A DNA stretch of 47,266 nt from Methyloversatilis discipulorum (GCF_018780585.1 NZ_JADMJL010000005.1:1-47266); one strand, 5' to 3'; positions 23,313-33,975 are shown, counted from the first letter of the stretch. Made by a program: numbers and translations. The notes: a model not told the origin generated them from the sequence alone.

Positions 23313-24755
23313 TCAGATCGCCTTGCGCACGCTGACCGGCGGGATGTTCAGGGACTCGCGGTACTTGGCGATGGTGCGCCGCGCAACGACGATGCCCTGC
23401 TGGCCCAGTATTTCCGCGATGCGCGAGTCCGACAGCGGACGCTTGGCATCCTCGGCGCCCACCAACTGGCGGATGAGCGCGCGGATCGCGGTGGCCGAAC
23501 AGGCCCCGCCACTTTCGGTCGCCACATGGCTTCCGAAGAAATACTTCAGTTCGAACAGTCCGCGCGTCGTCGCCATGTACTTCTGCGAGGTGACGCGCGA
23601 AATGGTGGATTCGTGCAACTCGAGCGTTTCGGCGATCTCGCGCAGCGTCAGCGGTCGCATCGCCACCTCGCCGAACTCGAAGAACTGGCGCTGCCGTTCG
23701 ACGATGGCCTGCGACACGCGCAGGATGGTGTCGAAGCGCTGCTGCACGTTCTTGATCAGCCACTTGGCTTCCTGCAGCTGACCGGACAGGCCGCTGCCGC
23801 GCTGGCCCTGCAGGATTTCCGCGTACAGGCGGTTGATGCGCAGGCGCGGCATCGCGTCCGGGTTGAGCAGGGCCGTCCATTGGCCACGCACCTTGCGCAC
23901 CACCACGTCGGGCACGATGTAGCGGGCGTCGATCGGCGCGAACTGGGCACCCGGGCGCGGGTTCAGCGAGCGGATCAGGGTCTGGGCGGCACGCAGCAGC
24001 TCTTCGTCGCAGCCGACGGCGCGGCGGATCTTGGCGAAATCGCGTGCGGCCAGCAGGTCGATGTGCTGGTCGATGATGATGCGCGCGAGCGTTGACACCT
24101 CGTCGGTGGGCAGCGCATTGAGCTGCAGCAGCAGGCATTCGCGCGGATCGCGGGCGCCAACGCCGACCGGGTCGAAGTTCTGCAGCTGGCGCAGCGCGAT
24201 CGACAGGTCGTCGAGGTCGATGTCGGCCTCTTCCGGCAGCAGCTCGACCAGTTCGGTCAGTTCTTGGTTCAGGTAGCCGTCGTCGTCCAGCGCCTCGATC
24301 AGCAGGCGGATCAGGTAGCGGTCGCGCTCGCTCATCTGCGACAGCGCAAGCTGACCACACAGGTGGTCGCGCAGCGAGGTGCCGGCGGCCTGCACGTCCT
24401 GGTAGTCGCCGTCCTCGTCGTCGCCGCCGCTGCGCGAGCCGTAGCTGCCGCTTTCACCGGACCAGTCGTCCATGTCGGCGCTGCTGGCGCTTTCCTGGGC
24501 GCGCTGCTCTTCCTGCTGCGCGTCCGCGCTCTCCTGCGGCGTGCTGTCGCGCGTCTCGCCCATGCTGTCCTGCGGCGGCTGGTAGTTCGCGACCGGCTCG
24601 CTGTCGTCGCGCTCGAGCATCGGGTTCTCGTCCAGGAAGCGTTCGATCTCCTGGTTGAACTCGATGGTCGACAGCTGCAGCAGCCGGATGGACTGCTGCA
24701 GTTGCGGCGTGAGCGCAAGATGCTGGGAAAGTTTGAGTTGCAGCGACTGCTTCAT
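23313..24755 (-). CDS. rpoN: RNA polymerase sigma-54 factor
   Basis: RpoN directs polymerase to -24/-12 promoters activated by AAA+ enhancer proteins. I use ATG 24755 (MKQSLQLKLSQHLALTPQLQ). Region I is Gln/Leu-rich with LQQSIRLLQLSTIEFNQEI. An acidic, Ser/Gln-rich region II covers about 50-110. The core-binding domain contains NFDPVGVGARDPRECLLLQL. The HTH has TLREIAETLELHESTISRV. The C-terminal RpoN box appears as ARRTIAKYRESL. The length of 480 residues is normal. It sits between lptB and hpf. Confidence 0.97.
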   Translation of the reverse strand: MKQSLQLKLSQHLALTPQLQQSIRLLQLSTIEFNQEIERFLDENPMLERDDSEPVANYQPPQDSMGETRDSTPQESADAQQEEQRAQESASSADMDDWSGESGSYGSRSGGDDEDGDYQDVQAAGTSLRDHLCGQLALSQMSERDRYLIRLLIEALDDDGYLNQELTELVELLPEEADIDLDDLSIALRQLQNFDPVGVGARDPRECLLLQLNALPTDEVSTLARIIIDQHIDLLAARDFAKIRRAVGCDEELLRAAQTLIRSLNPRPGAQFAPIDARYIVPDVVVRKVRGQWTALLNPDAMPRLRINRLYAEILQGQRGSGLSGQLQEAKWLIKNVQQRFDTILRVSQAIVERQRQFFEFGEVAMRPLTLREIAETLELHESTISRVTSQKYMATTRGLFELKYFFGSHVATESGGACSATAIRALIRQLVGAEDAKRPLSDSRIAEILGQQGIVVARRTIAKYRESLNIPPVSVRKAI

Positions 24756-24775
24756 GGTGTGCAAATTTCGGCGGT

Positions 24776-25516
24776 CTAGAGGCGGAAGTGTTCGCCGAGA
24801 TAGACCTTCCTGACGCTCTCGTTATACACGATTTCTTCAGGCCGGCCGCTCGCCAGTACCTCACCGGCGTTGATGATGTAGGCGCGATCGCAGATGCCCA
24901 GCGTCTCGCGCACGTTGTGGTCGGTGATCAGTACGCCGATGCCCCGCTCCTTCAGGAAACGGATGGTTTTCTGGATGTCGATGACGGCGATCGGGTCCAC
25001 GCCGGCGAACGGTTCGTCGAGCAGGATGAAGCGTGGCGATGTGGCCAGCGCACGGGCGATCTCGACGCGGCGTCGCTCGCCGCCGGACAGCGCCGCGGCC
25101 GGACTCTTGCGCAGGTGACCGATGCCCAGTTCCTCCAGCAGCTCGTCCAGCCGGGCTGCGCGCCTGGCCGCGTCCTTCTCGTTCAGCTCGAGGATGGCGA
25201 GGATGTTCTCCTCGACGTCCAGCTTGCGGAACACCGAATTCTCCTGCGGCAGATAGGACAGCCCCTCGCGTGCGCGCTGATGGATAGGCAGGTGGGTGAG
25301 CCGCTCGCCGTCGAGATGGATCTCGCCGCCGTCGGCGCTGACCAAGCCGACGATCATGTAGAAACAGGTGGTCTTGCCCGCGCCGTTCGGGCCCAGCAGT
25401 CCGATCACCTCGCCGCTGCCGACCTCGAAGGACACGTCCTTCACCACCGGGCGCGACTTGTACTTTTTGCGCAGCCGCTCGACCTTGAGCCGGCTGGTGG
25501 TCCGGTTTTCACTCAT
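24776..25516 (-). CDS. lptB: LPS export ABC transporter ATPase
   Basis: LptB powers extraction of lipopolysaccharide from the inner membrane as part of LptB2FGC. ATG 25516 gives 246 residues. Walker A GPNGAGKT, the Q-loop in [12 protein letters not shown], signature LSGGERRR and Walker [14 protein letters not shown] are all intact. The gene starts inside the 3' end of recX, with an eight-base overlap, and ends 20 bases before rpoN. In many relatives lptC and lptA precede lptB; here recA-recX do, so lptA/lptC must be elsewhere. Confidence 0.96.
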   Translation of the reverse strand: MSENRTTSRLKVERLRKKYKSRPVVKDVSFEVGSGEVIGLLGPNGAGKTTCFYMIVGLVSADGGEIHLDGERLTHLPIHQRAREGLSYLPQENSVFRKLDVEENILAILELNEKDAARRAARLDELLEELGIGHLRKSPAAALSGGERRRVEIARALATSPRFILLDEPFAGVDPIAVIDIQKTIRFLKERGIGVLITDHNVRETLGICDRAYIINAGEVLASGRPEEIVYNESVRKVYLGEHFRL

Positions 25517-25948
25517 CTTGTTCGGGTTGTTCGCGCAATACCTTGTGAATGCTATCGGCGGAAAAGCCGCGGGATTGCAGAAATCTTGCCTGTTTCGCCC
25601 AGCTTTTGGCATCCGACGGCCGGGCGTCGAACTTGCGTGCCCACACCGCGCGGGCGCGGGCGGCTTCGTCGTCGCCGACGGTGGCCAACGCATCGGCCAC
25701 ATCGGCATCGGCCACGCCGCGCTGCTTCAGGTCGTACTGCAGCCGGCGGGTGCCGAAGCGGGCCGCGCGGGACGATACGAATTGCCCGGCGAAGCGGCTA
25801 TCCGACAGCAGTCCGCATTCCTCAAAACGGACAAGCAGTGCGGCAATCTCGTCCTCGTCGCCGTCCTCGCGCAGCTTGCGCGCCAGTTCCGCGCGGCTGT
25901 GGTCGCGCCGCGCGAGCAGGCGCAAAGCCTTCTCGCGCAGCGCGGCGT

Positions 25949-25952
<4 letters not shown>
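25509..25952 (-). CDS. recX: RecX regulatory protein
   Basis: RecX binds RecA filaments and modulates strand-exchange activity. The 147-residue protein has the three-helix repeat structure: [18 protein letters not shown], then [35 protein letters not shown] and a C-terminal [16 protein letters not shown]. Translation starts at a GTG whose TGA overlaps the recA stop, indicating coupling. The 3' end overlaps lptB. Confidence 0.94.
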
Positions 25953-26983
<1,031 letters not shown>

Positions 26984-27011
26984 GCTGAATCCTTTCCTGG
27001 GTATGCGGTCG

Positions 27012-27042
27012 ATTATGGCACAGTTCTTGCCACAGGGTCTTT
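27012..27042 (-). promoter_or_regulatory. Probable recA promoter region
   Basis: On the minus strand a CATAAT hexamer (27017-27012) lies 28 bases before the recA ATG and could be a -10 element; it overlaps the pncC stop codon. No good -35 is seen. Upstream is CTGT-8-CTGT, a direct arrangement rather than the palindromic CTGT-N8-ACAG LexA box, so SOS control by a canonical box is not supported. Confidence 0.3.
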
Positions 27043-27534
27043 TGGCGTGCCTCCCAGCAAAGCCAGGAGCACGGCCAGTGTATGACATGCGGATTGCCGG
27101 CGGACCGCTTGGCGGTCGCCGTCGAAATGCAGGGTTTCGCTGCGGCTGCGGCCGTCGGCCAGGGCCCAGCCGAAGCAGACGGTGCCCACCGGCTTGCCCG
27201 GCACCGCGCCGCCCGGCCCGGCGATGCCGGTGATCGACAGCGCGACCGTGGCGTCCGAATGCGCCAGCGCGCCGCGCGCCATCGCCAGCGCCACGGCTTC
27301 GCTGACCGCGCCGTGCGCCTTCAGCGTGGCTTCGGGCACGCCCAGCATGCGCTGTTTGGCCGCGTTCGAGTAGGTGACGAAACCGCAATCGAACCAGGCC
27401 GAACTGCCGGCGGTCGCGGTGACGATCTCCGCCACCCAGCCGCCGGTGCAGGATTCGGCGGTTGCCAGCACCGCACCGGCCGCTTTCAATGCGGCGCCCA
27501 CCTCGATCGACAGCGTCTGCAGATCGGCGTCCAT
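27013..27534 (-). CDS. pncC: CinA C-terminal-type nicotinamide-nucleotide amidohydrolase
   Basis: PncC hydrolyses NMN to nicotinate mononucleotide for NAD recycling. ATG 27534 yields 173 residues that correspond only to the CinA C-terminal domain, the usual stand-alone proteobacterial form. Motifs are [52 protein letters not shown] and [20 protein letters not shown]. The start overlaps the pgpA stop in TGATG, so the two genes are translationally coupled. recA follows 29 bases later. Confidence 0.93.
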   Translation of the reverse strand: MDADLQTLSIEVGAALKAAGAVLATAESCTGGWVAEIVTATAGSSAWFDCGFVTYSNAAKQRMLGVPEATLKAHGAVSEAVALAMARGALAHSDATVALSITGIAGPGGAVPGKPVGTVCFGWALADGRSRSETLHFDGDRQAVRRQSACHTLAVLLALLGGTPKDPVARTVP

Positions 27535-28034
27535 CAGAAGAGACGCACGACCAGCAGGTGCAGCGCCGCGATCGACGCCGCCGCGAACAGTGCGGCGATC
27601 ACGTCGTCGAGCATGACGCCGAAGCCGTTCTTCATGTTCACGTCCACCCAGCGCGCCGGTGGCGGCTTGAAGATGTCGAAGAAGCGGAAGGCGAAGAAGG
27701 CGGCCAGCTGCCACCAGAAATCGACCGGCGTCACCCACAGCACCAGCCAGAAGGCGACGATTTCGTCCCACACGATGGCGCCGTGGTCGGCCACGCCGAG
27801 CGCGCGACCGGTGCGCTGGCAGCAGGCGCTGCCGAGCGCGAAGGCGATCAGCAGGAACAGCGCGAAGGCCCCATCGGAAAACGAGGGCTTGATCAGCAGA
27901 TAGAGCGGCCAGGCGGCCAGCGTGCCCCAGGTGCCGGAGGCGAAGGGGATCAGGCCGCTGCCGAAGCCGCAGGCCAGCATGTGGGCCGGGTGGACGAGGA
28001 AGCCGGGGCCGGGGTAGGGCGCTCTGGTTTTCAT
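27534..28034 (-). CDS. pgpA: Phosphatidylglycerophosphatase A
   Basis: PgpA dephosphorylates phosphatidylglycerophosphate in membrane lipid synthesis. The 166-residue integral membrane protein has the family signatures [44 protein letters not shown] and [13 protein letters not shown], with the metal-binding Asp/Glu residues. It lies four bases after thiL and overlaps pncC, as in the common thiL-pgpA-cinA order. Confidence 0.95.
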   Translation of the reverse strand: MKTRAPYPGPGFLVHPAHMLACGFGSGLIPFASGTWGTLAAWPLYLLIKPSFSDGAFALFLLIAFALGSACCQRTGRALGVADHGAIVWDEIVAFWLVLWVTPVDFWWQLAAFFAFRFFDIFKPPPARWVDVNMKNGFGVMLDDVIAALFAAASIAALHLLVVRLF

Positions 28035-28037
28035 GAT

Positions 28038-28994
28038 TCAGGCGAAATGGTCATAACCGCGTCGGCCGACCGGCAGTTCTGCGCCGGCGGCGTCGACCAG
28101 GCGCACGCCGTCGCCGGACTGCATCGCGCCGATGCGGGTGAGGGGCAGCGCCAGTCGCATCGACAGCGCGGCGAGGGCGTCGTCGGCTTCGGGTGGTGCG
28201 CAGAACAGCAGTTCGTAATCGTCGCCGCCGGCCAGCAGCGCGTCGCGCACCGCCTTGCCGTCGGTGCAGGCGGCGTGCAGTGGCGCCCAGGGCAGCGCTG
28301 CGTCATCGACCACGGCGCCGAGACCGCTGGCATGGGCGATATGGCCAAGATCGGCCAGCAAGCCGTCGGACACGTCGATCATCGCCGTCGCCAGGCCCTG
28401 CAACGCAGCGCCGAGAGCGATGCGCGGCTGCGGCTGTTCCAGCGCCGCGACGCAGTCGTCGTGTGCACTGCCGTGCAGCCGGACCTTGCCCAGCAGGTCG
28501 GCCAGGCCGAGCGCGGCGCGACCGGGCTGGCCGGACACCCAGATGCCGTCGCCGACGCGTGCGCCGCTGCGGCGTATCGCGCGGCCAGCCGCGACCTCGC
28601 CGAAGGCGGTCACGCACAGGTTGAGCGGGCCGCGCGTCGTGTCACCGCCGATCAGATCGACGCCGAAGGTATCGGCGCAGTCGAAGAAGCCGGCGGCGAA
28701 GGCGGCCAGCCAGTCGTGATCGATCTGCGGCAGCGACAGCGCCAGCGTGACCCAGCGCGGCACGGCGCCCATCGCGGCGACGTCCGACAGGTTCACCGCC
28801 AGTGCTTTCCAGCCCAGGCGTCGCGGGTCGGTGTCCGGCAGGAAGTGGGTGCCGGCGACCAGCATGTCGCTGGTGATTGCCAGTTCGTGGCCGGGCGACG
28901 GTGCGACGACAGCGCAGTCGTCGCCCGGGCCGAGCGCGGCCGCGCGCATCGGCCGCACGAAGTGGCGGCGGATCAGGTCGAACTCGGGCGTCAT
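28038..28994 (-). CDS. thiL: Thiamine-monophosphate kinase
   Basis: ThiL phosphorylates thiamine monophosphate to the active diphosphate. ATG 28994 gives 318 residues with the AIR-synthase-like fold. Visible motifs are LGPGDDCAVV, ITSDMLVAGTHF, GWKALAVNLSDVAAMGA, LIGGDTTRGP, MIDVSDGLLADLGHI and LLAGGDDYELLF. It follows nusB by 72 bases and precedes pgpA. No TPP riboswitch is seen in the short leader, as expected for a constitutive salvage/activation step. Confidence 0.96.
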   Translation of the reverse strand: MTPEFDLIRRHFVRPMRAAALGPGDDCAVVAPSPGHELAITSDMLVAGTHFLPDTDPRRLGWKALAVNLSDVAAMGAVPRWVTLALSLPQIDHDWLAAFAAGFFDCADTFGVDLIGGDTTRGPLNLCVTAFGEVAAGRAIRRSGARVGDGIWVSGQPGRAALGLADLLGKVRLHGSAHDDCVAALEQPQPRIALGAALQGLATAMIDVSDGLLADLGHIAHASGLGAVVDDAALPWAPLHAACTDGKAVRDALLAGGDDYELLFCAPPEADDALAALSMRLALPLTRIGAMQSGDGVRLVDAAGAELPVGRRGYDHFA

Positions 28995-29066
28995 TCGGCG
29001 TCGGTGCTCATGCAGCAAGTGCCATGCACGCCGTGCGCATATATATATGCAGCGTGCGGACGACGC

Positions 29067-29534
29067 TCAGCCGCGCGGACGGTTGCGTGCCGCCTCGACC
29101 TCGACCGCGCGCAGCTGCGGCGCCAGCTTGTCGAGCACGCCGTTGACGAACTTGTGGCCGTCGGCGCCGCCGAATTCCTTGGTCAGCTCGATCGCCTCGT
29201 TGATCACGACGCGGTAGGGCGTCTCGATCATGTTGGCCAGTTCGAAGGTGGCCACCAGCAGGATGGCGTGCTCGACCGGCGACAGTTCCTCCACCTTGCG
29301 GTCGAGGTGGGCGCCGAACTGCGCGCGCAGCGCCTCGGCGTTGTCCAGCGCGCCTTTCAGCAGCGTGCGGAACAGCTTGTGGTCCACCTTGGAAAAGCCG
29401 GCGTCCTCGCTCAGGTGGGCGATGATGTCCGGCGCCTCGTTGCCCGAAAGCAGCGACTGATAGATGCCCTGCACCGCGTATTCACGGGCGAGGCGGCGGC
29501 TGGATTTGCGCGGAGCTTCGGGCTTGGCGTCCAT
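29067..29534 (-). CDS. nusB: Transcription antitermination factor NusB
   Basis: NusB works with NusE in antitermination, mainly of rRNA operons. I use ATG 29534 (MDAKPEAPRK), two bases after the ribH stop; a TTG at 29540 is an alternative. Family motifs are RRLAREYAVQGIYQSLLSG, LSPVEHAILLVATFELAN and PYRVVINEAIELTKEFGGADGH. The length of 155 residues is usual. ribH-nusB-thiL is a classic linkage. Confidence 0.96.
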   Translation of the reverse strand: MDAKPEAPRKSSRRLAREYAVQGIYQSLLSGNEAPDIIAHLSEDAGFSKVDHKLFRTLLKGALDNAEALRAQFGAHLDRKVEELSPVEHAILLVATFELANMIETPYRVVINEAIELTKEFGGADGHKFVNGVLDKLAPQLRAVEVEAARNRPRG

Positions 29535-29536
29535 GG

Positions 29537-30010
29537 TCAATCCGTCAGTCTGGCGAGCAGGCGCGCCATTTCGACCGCGGCGCGACCGCAGTCGGCGCCC
29601 TTCTCGTGCATGCGGGCGATCGCCTGGTCGTCGTCCTCGGTGGTCAGCACGCCATTGGCGATCGGCACGCCGGTCTTCAGCTGGATGTCGGCCACGCCGC
29701 GCGCCATTTCATTCGACACGATCTCGAAGTGGTAGGTCTCGCCGCGGATCACCGCGCCAAGCGCGACCAGTGCGTCGTACTTGCCGGACAGCGCCAGACG
29801 CTGCAGCGTCAGCGGCAGTTCGAGCGCGCCGGGCACGGTCACGATCAGCGTGTCGGCGGGCGCCACGCCCAGCTTGCGCAGTTCGGCGCAGCAGGCCGAC
29901 AGCAGGCCGTTGCCGATGTCCGGATTGAAGCGGGCCATCGCGATGGCGACGCGCAGGCCTTTGCCGTCGAGGTTCTCCTCGATTTCGGGAATGTCATTGA
30001 AGCGGGGCAT
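29537..30010 (-). CDS. ribH: 6,7-dimethyl-8-ribityllumazine synthase
   Basis: RibH condenses the RibB product with ribitylaminouracil in riboflavin synthesis. The 157-residue protein has [59 protein letters not shown] and [11 protein letters not shown], covering the substrate pocket and catalytic His. Its gene lies between ribB(A) and nusB. Confidence 0.96.
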   Translation of the reverse strand: MPRFNDIPEIEENLDGKGLRVAIAMARFNPDIGNGLLSACCAELRKLGVAPADTLIVTVPGALELPLTLQRLALSGKYDALVALGAVIRGETYHFEIVSNEMARGVADIQLKTGVPIANGVLTTEDDDQAIARMHEKGADCGRAAVEMARLLARLTD

Positions 30011-30030
30011 GGATATCTCGTCCGAGGTGT

Positions 30031-31119
30031 TCAGTGCTGCAGGTAGCCGGTCAGTTCGAGGTCGAAGCCGGCCATGCTGGGAATCTTGCGCGGGCTGGCG
30101 AGCAGCCGCATCTTGCGCACGTTCAGCGAGCGCAGGATCTGCGCGCCGACACCGAAGGTACGGGCGTCCCAGCGCGCGGCAGGTGCGTCGGTGGGGTCGA
30201 TCAGCAGCGCGCGCATGCCGGCGTCGGTTTCGTTCCGGCGCAGCATGACGATGACGCCGCTGCCGGCGTCGTTGATGATCTGCATCGCGCGGTCGATGCT
30301 GAAACTGTGGCGCGGATTGTCGGCGTCGAGGAAGTCGAGCACCGAAATCGGCTCATGCACGCGCACCAGCGTTTCGGTGTCCGGGTCGATTTCGCCCTTC
30401 ACCATCGCCAGATGGATTTCGCCGGTGGTGGTGTCCTCGAAGCCATGCAGCGTGAACTGGCCGTAGGCGTTGCGCACCTCACGCTTCGACACCTCGCGCA
30501 CCAGCGCTTCGGTGGCGGCGCGGTAGGCGATCAGGTCACGGATGGCGCCGATCTTCAGGCCGTGTTCCTTGGCGAACTCGATCAGGTCCGGCAGCCGCGC
30601 CATCGTGCCGTCGTCCTTCAGGATTTCGCAGATCACCGCCGCCGGCTCCAGGCCGGCCAGCTGGGCGAGGTCGCAACCGGCTTCGGTGTGACCGGCGCGG
30701 ATCAGCACGCCGCCCTTCTGCGCGGTCAGCGGGAAGATGTGGCCGGGCATCACGATGTCGTCCGGCTTCGCGTTGCGTGCCACCGCCACCTGGATGGTGC
30801 GCGCGCGGTCGTGCGCCGAAATGCCGGTGGTCACGCCCGTTGCGGCCTCGATCGACGCGGTGAAGGCAGTGCCGTGTGGCGTGCGGTTGTGGCGCACCAT
30901 CTGCTCCAGCCCGAGCTGGCGGCAGCGCTCGTCGGTCAGCGTCAGGCAGACCAGGCCGCGGCAGTGCTTCACCATGAAATTGATCGCTTCGGGCGTCACG
31001 AACTCGGCGGCCAGCACCACGTCGCCCTCGTTTTCGCGGTCTTCCTCGTCAACAAGGATGACCATGCGGCCGGCCTTGATGTCGGCGATGATGTCCTTGA
31101 CCGGCGCCAGTGCGCTCAT
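30031..31119 (-). CDS. ribB: 3,4-dihydroxy-2-butanone 4-phosphate synthase with degenerate RibA-like domain
   Basis: The N-terminal half (about 1-205) is an intact Rib[54 protein letters not shown] and [12 protein letters not shown]. The C-terminal half has the GTP cyclohydrolase II length and start but lacks the zinc-binding cysteines. Where active enzymes have a GD.FGS.RCDC motif, it reads [20 protein letters not shown]. Such RibBA-like proteins with a non-catalytic second domain are known in proteobacteria, so a separate ribA should exist elsewhere. It lies between ribE and ribH. Confidence 0.93.
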   Translation of the reverse strand: MSALAPVKDIIADIKAGRMVILVDEEDRENEGDVVLAAEFVTPEAINFMVKHCRGLVCLTLTDERCRQLGLEQMVRHNRTPHGTAFTASIEAATGVTTGISAHDRARTIQVAVARNAKPDDIVMPGHIFPLTAQKGGVLIRAGHTEAGCDLAQLAGLEPAAVICEILKDDGTMARLPDLIEFAKEHGLKIGAIRDLIAYRAATEALVREVSKREVRNAYGQFTLHGFEDTTTGEIHLAMVKGEIDPDTETLVRVHEPISVLDFLDADNPRHSFSIDRAMQIINDAGSGVIVMLRRNETDAGMRALLIDPTDAPAARWDARTFGVGAQILRSLNVRKMRLLASPRKIPSMAGFDLELTGYLQH

Positions 31120-31124
31120 CTGTA

Positions 31125-31727
31125 TCAGTCCTCTGCAGCCATCATGCGCTCCGCGTAGCGGGCGATGAGGTCGATTTCAAGATTGACCCGGCTGCCTGCC
31201 TTCAGGCTGCCGAGCGTGGTGACCTGTACCGTGTGCGGAATCAGGTTGATCGAAAATTCGCAGCCATCCTCGACGTCGGCCACGCGATTCACGGTAAGGC
31301 TGACGCCCTGCACCGTGATCGAACCCTTGCGCGCGATGTAGCGGGCCAGCGGCTTCGGCGCGACGATGACCAGCTCGTGCGATTCGCCGACGCGTTCGAA
31401 GCTGCGCACCGTGCCGACGCCGTCGACGTGGCCGCTGACCAGATGGCCACCCAGCCGGTCGGACAGGCGCAGCGCCTTTTCCAGGTTCACCTCGCCGGGT
31501 GCGTCGAGGCCGGCGGTGCAGTTCAGCGTTTCCTTCGATACGTCGAACTGCGCGTTGCGGCCGTCGATGCCGATCACCGTCAGGCAGACGCCGTTGTGGG
31601 CGATCGAGTCGCCGAGTGCGACGTCGTCCAGGCCGAGTCCGGCGGTGTCCACGGTCAGACGGAGGCCCTGTTCGAGCGGATCAATGCGGGTGATGCGGCC
31701 GACGGCGGCCACGATGCCGGAAAACAT
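31125..31727 (-). CDS. ribE: Riboflavin synthase alpha subunit
   Basis: This enzyme dismutates two lumazine molecules to riboflavin. The 200-residue protein has two lumazine-binding barrels. It starts MFSGIVAAVGRI, has SIAHNGVCLTVIGID and LGGHLVSGHVDGVG, and repeats the pattern with GSITVQGVSLTVNRV and FSINLIPHTVQVTTLG. It ends six bases before ribB(A). ribD is not in the window, so the riboflavin genes are only partly clustered. No FMN riboswitch fits in the 41-base leader. Confidence 0.95.
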   Translation of the reverse strand: MFSGIVAAVGRITRIDPLEQGLRLTVDTAGLGLDDVALGDSIAHNGVCLTVIGIDGRNAQFDVSKETLNCTAGLDAPGEVNLEKALRLSDRLGGHLVSGHVDGVGTVRSFERVGESHELVIVAPKPLARYIARKGSITVQGVSLTVNRVADVEDGCEFSINLIPHTVQVTTLGSLKAGSRVNLEIDLIARYAERMMAAED

Positions 31728-31768
31728 GGGGAAGGGTGCGCAACGGAAAGATGCGCGATTTTACGCGA

Positions 31769-33643
31769 TCAGCGCGCGCTGCTGGCAGCGATTACGCGAT
31801 CGAGACCGGCGGCGAAGGCGTCGGCCGGTACGAAACCGACCGTACGAGCGCTGTCGATCTCGCGCCCGTCGGGGCCGAAGAACAGGATGCCCGGCGGTCC
31901 GAACAGGCCGAAACGTTTCAGCAGCGCCTGATGTTCGGCGTCGTTCGCCGTGACGTCCGCCTTTAGCAGCGTGAAGCCGGCAAGTCGGGCGGCCACCTTG
32001 GGGTCGGCGAAGGTGAAGCGCTCCATTTCCTTGCAGCTCACGCACCAGTCGGCGTAGAAATCGAGCATGACCGGGCGCGTCGCCGCGGCCAGCCGGGCTT
32101 CCAGCTCAGCCACGCTGCGCACCGGTTCGAACACCGGTTTCGCCTCGGCCGCCGCCGCACCGCCGCGCAGCACCGACAGCGGCTGCAGCGGGTCGCGCGA
32201 GCCGGCCGCGGCGCCGATCAGGATGCTGGCGCCAGCCAGCAGCGCGATCACGCCAACGCCCTTCCACAGCTTGTGCCAGCCTTTCGCATGCGCCGGCAGC
32301 GGGTCGAGCGCGTGCAGGTAGATGCTGCTGGCGATCAGCAGCGCCGCCCAGGCCAGCATCGCCAACAGGGCCGGCAGCACCGGCTGCGCGATCCAGATCG
32401 CGGTGGCCAGCAGCAGCACGCCGAAGAAGCGCTTGACGCCTTCCATCCACGGACCGGTGTGCGGCAGCAGCGAGCGCGAGGCCACGCCGACCGCGATCAG
32501 CGGGGCGCCCATGCCCAGCGCCAGCGCGAACAGCGCCAGCCCGCCGAGCGCGGCGTCGCCGGTCTGCGCAATGTAGAGCAGCGCACCGGCCAGCGGCGCG
32601 GCGACGCAGGGGCCGACGATGAGCGCCGACAGCGCGCCCATCGCGACGATGCCGCCGTAGGAGCCGCGCCGGTGGTTGGCCGTGTCGGACAGGCGCGACT
32701 GCAGTGCGGTCGGCAGCTGCAGTTCGTAGAAGCCGAACATCGACAGTGCGAGCACGACGAACACCAGCGCGAAACCGCCCAGCACCCAGGCGTTCTGCAG
32801 CGCCGCCGACAGCAGCGTGCCGGACAGCCCCGCCGCCACACCGGCGATGGCGTAGGTCACCGCCATGCCCAGCACGTAGGCGAGCGACAGCGCGAGCGCG
32901 CGGCCGCGCGAAATGTCGGCGCCGTGGCCGACGATGATGCCGGACAGGATGGGCACCATGGGCAGCACGCAAGGCGTGAAGCTCAGCGCCAGACCGAAGC
33001 CGAAGAAGGTGATGGCGACCAGCCACAGATTGCCGCCGCGCAGCAGGCCGGCGGCGAAGGAGCCGTCATCCGGCTGCGAAGCGCCGGTTGCCGTCGAGTC
33101 GGTCGCCGCCGGAGTGTCGGTTGCCGGCGACGAGGTGGCTGCAGCGGCGCGGCCGCGCAGCCGGTCGAGCAGTCCGCCGCCTGCGCTGTCGCCGTCGAGG
33201 CCGGCTGGCCACACGCGTACGCCGGGCTGTGCCGGGTCGAGCAGCACCGTCTGTTCGCTCGGCGGGTAGCACACGCCGGCGTCGGCGCAGCCCTGCGACG
33301 CCACCTTCAGCGTCACCACCTCGCCGCTCGCGCTCAGCGGCAGGCGTATCGGCAACTGACCGCGATGGACTTCGACATCGCCGAAGATTTCGTCCTTCTT
33401 CATCTTGCCCGGCGGGATGTCCGGCGTGCCGAGTGCCGCCTGCTCCGCGGCGAAGCCCAGCTTGTCGCGGTACAGGTAGTAGCCATCGGCGATGTCGAAG
33501 TGCACCTCGACCGTATTGCGGTCCACCACCTGTGCCGACAGCCGGAAAGCCTGTTCCAGCGGCAGCAGTTCGGGTTCGGCGCGCAGCGGTGCGGCGGCCA
33601 GCAGCGCCAGCCAGACCAGCGCGGCATACAGGATGCGGATCAT
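31769..33643 (-). CDS. dsbD: Thiol:disulfide interchange protein DsbD
   Basis: DsbD carries electrons from cytoplasmic thioredoxin to periplasmic thiol proteins, supporting disulfide isomerisation and cytochrome c maturation. ATG 33643 gives 624 residues. A signal peptide (LLAAAPLRA) is followed by the N-terminal domain with the Cys pair in CADAGVCYPPSE. A core of about eight membrane helices carries the paired Cys in FTPCVLPM and GPCVAAPL. The C-terminal thioredoxin domain has DWCVSCKEMERF. A Thr/Ala-rich linker precedes the membrane core. Its start overlaps the cutA stop in ATGA. Several c-type cytochromes in the window would need this pathway. Confidence 0.97.
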   Translation of the reverse strand: MIRILYAALVWLALLAAAPLRAEPELLPLEQAFRLSAQVVDRNTVEVHFDIADGYYLYRDKLGFAAEQAALGTPDIPPGKMKKDEIFGDVEVHRGQLPIRLPLSASGEVVTLKVASQGCADAGVCYPPSEQTVLLDPAQPGVRVWPAGLDGDSAGGGLLDRLRGRAAAATSSPATDTPAATDSTATGASQPDDGSFAAGLLRGGNLWLVAITFFGFGLALSFTPCVLPMVPILSGIIVGHGADISRGRALALSLAYVLGMAVTYAIAGVAAGLSGTLLSAALQNAWVLGGFALVFVVLALSMFGFYELQLPTALQSRLSDTANHRRGSYGGIVAMGALSALIVGPCVAAPLAGALLYIAQTGDAALGGLALFALALGMGAPLIAVGVASRSLLPHTGPWMEGVKRFFGVLLLATAIWIAQPVLPALLAMLAWAALLIASSIYLHALDPLPAHAKGWHKLWKGVGVIALLAGASILIGAAAGSRDPLQPLSVLRGGAAAAEAKPVFEPVRSVAELEARLAAATRPVMLDFYADWCVSCKEMERFTFADPKVAARLAGFTLLKADVTANDAEHQALLKRFGLFGPPGILFFGPDGREIDSARTVGFVPADAFAAGLDRVIAASSAR

Positions 33644-33975
33644 CGGGTTTCCGTGTACGTATTCGTCATTTCGCCCACCCATTGCAGATAGGCCGGCAGA
33701 CCGCGGTCCACCGGCAGTGCAACGATTTCGGGCAGGTCGTAGGGATGCAGCGCACGCAGCGCGGATTCGAGCGCGTCGTAGGCGGCGACGGTGGTCTTGA
33801 TCGCCAGTGGCACTTCGTCCGCCTCCTCGATCGCGCCCTGCCACGTGTAGATGGACCGGACCGACGCACCGATGCTGACACAGGCGGCGTGTCCGGCCTC
33901 GACCAGCGATCGCGCGATGCGTTGCGCGGTCGCTGCGTCCGGCAGCGTGGTGAGCACCAGCAGCACGTCGGTCAT
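33640..33975 (-). CDS. cutA: Divalent-cation tolerance protein CutA
   Basis: This is a small trimeric PII-like protein. ATG 33975 gives MTDVLLVLTTLPDAATAQRI and 111 residues. LVEAGHAACVSIGASVRSIYTWQG and EVPLAIKT, then HPYDLPEIVALPV, are the family hallmarks. The gene overlaps both the upstream hydrolase (ATGA) and dsbD, the common cutA-dsbD pairing. Its real role is not settled despite the name. Confidence 0.95.
   Translation of the reverse strand: MTDVLLVLTTLPDAATAQRIARSLVEAGHAACVSIGASVRSIYTWQGAIEEADEVPLAIKTTVAAYDALESALRALHPYDLPEIVALPVDRGLPAYLQWVGEMTNTYTETR

Noticed and set aside
27020-27042. LexA box upstream of recA
   Set aside because: The CTGT elements are in direct, not inverted, orientation, so the CTGT-N8-ACAG palindrome is absent.
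31728-31768. FMN riboswitch upstream of the riboflavin genes
   Set aside because: The 41-base gap before ribE is too short and has no RFN-like conserved segments.
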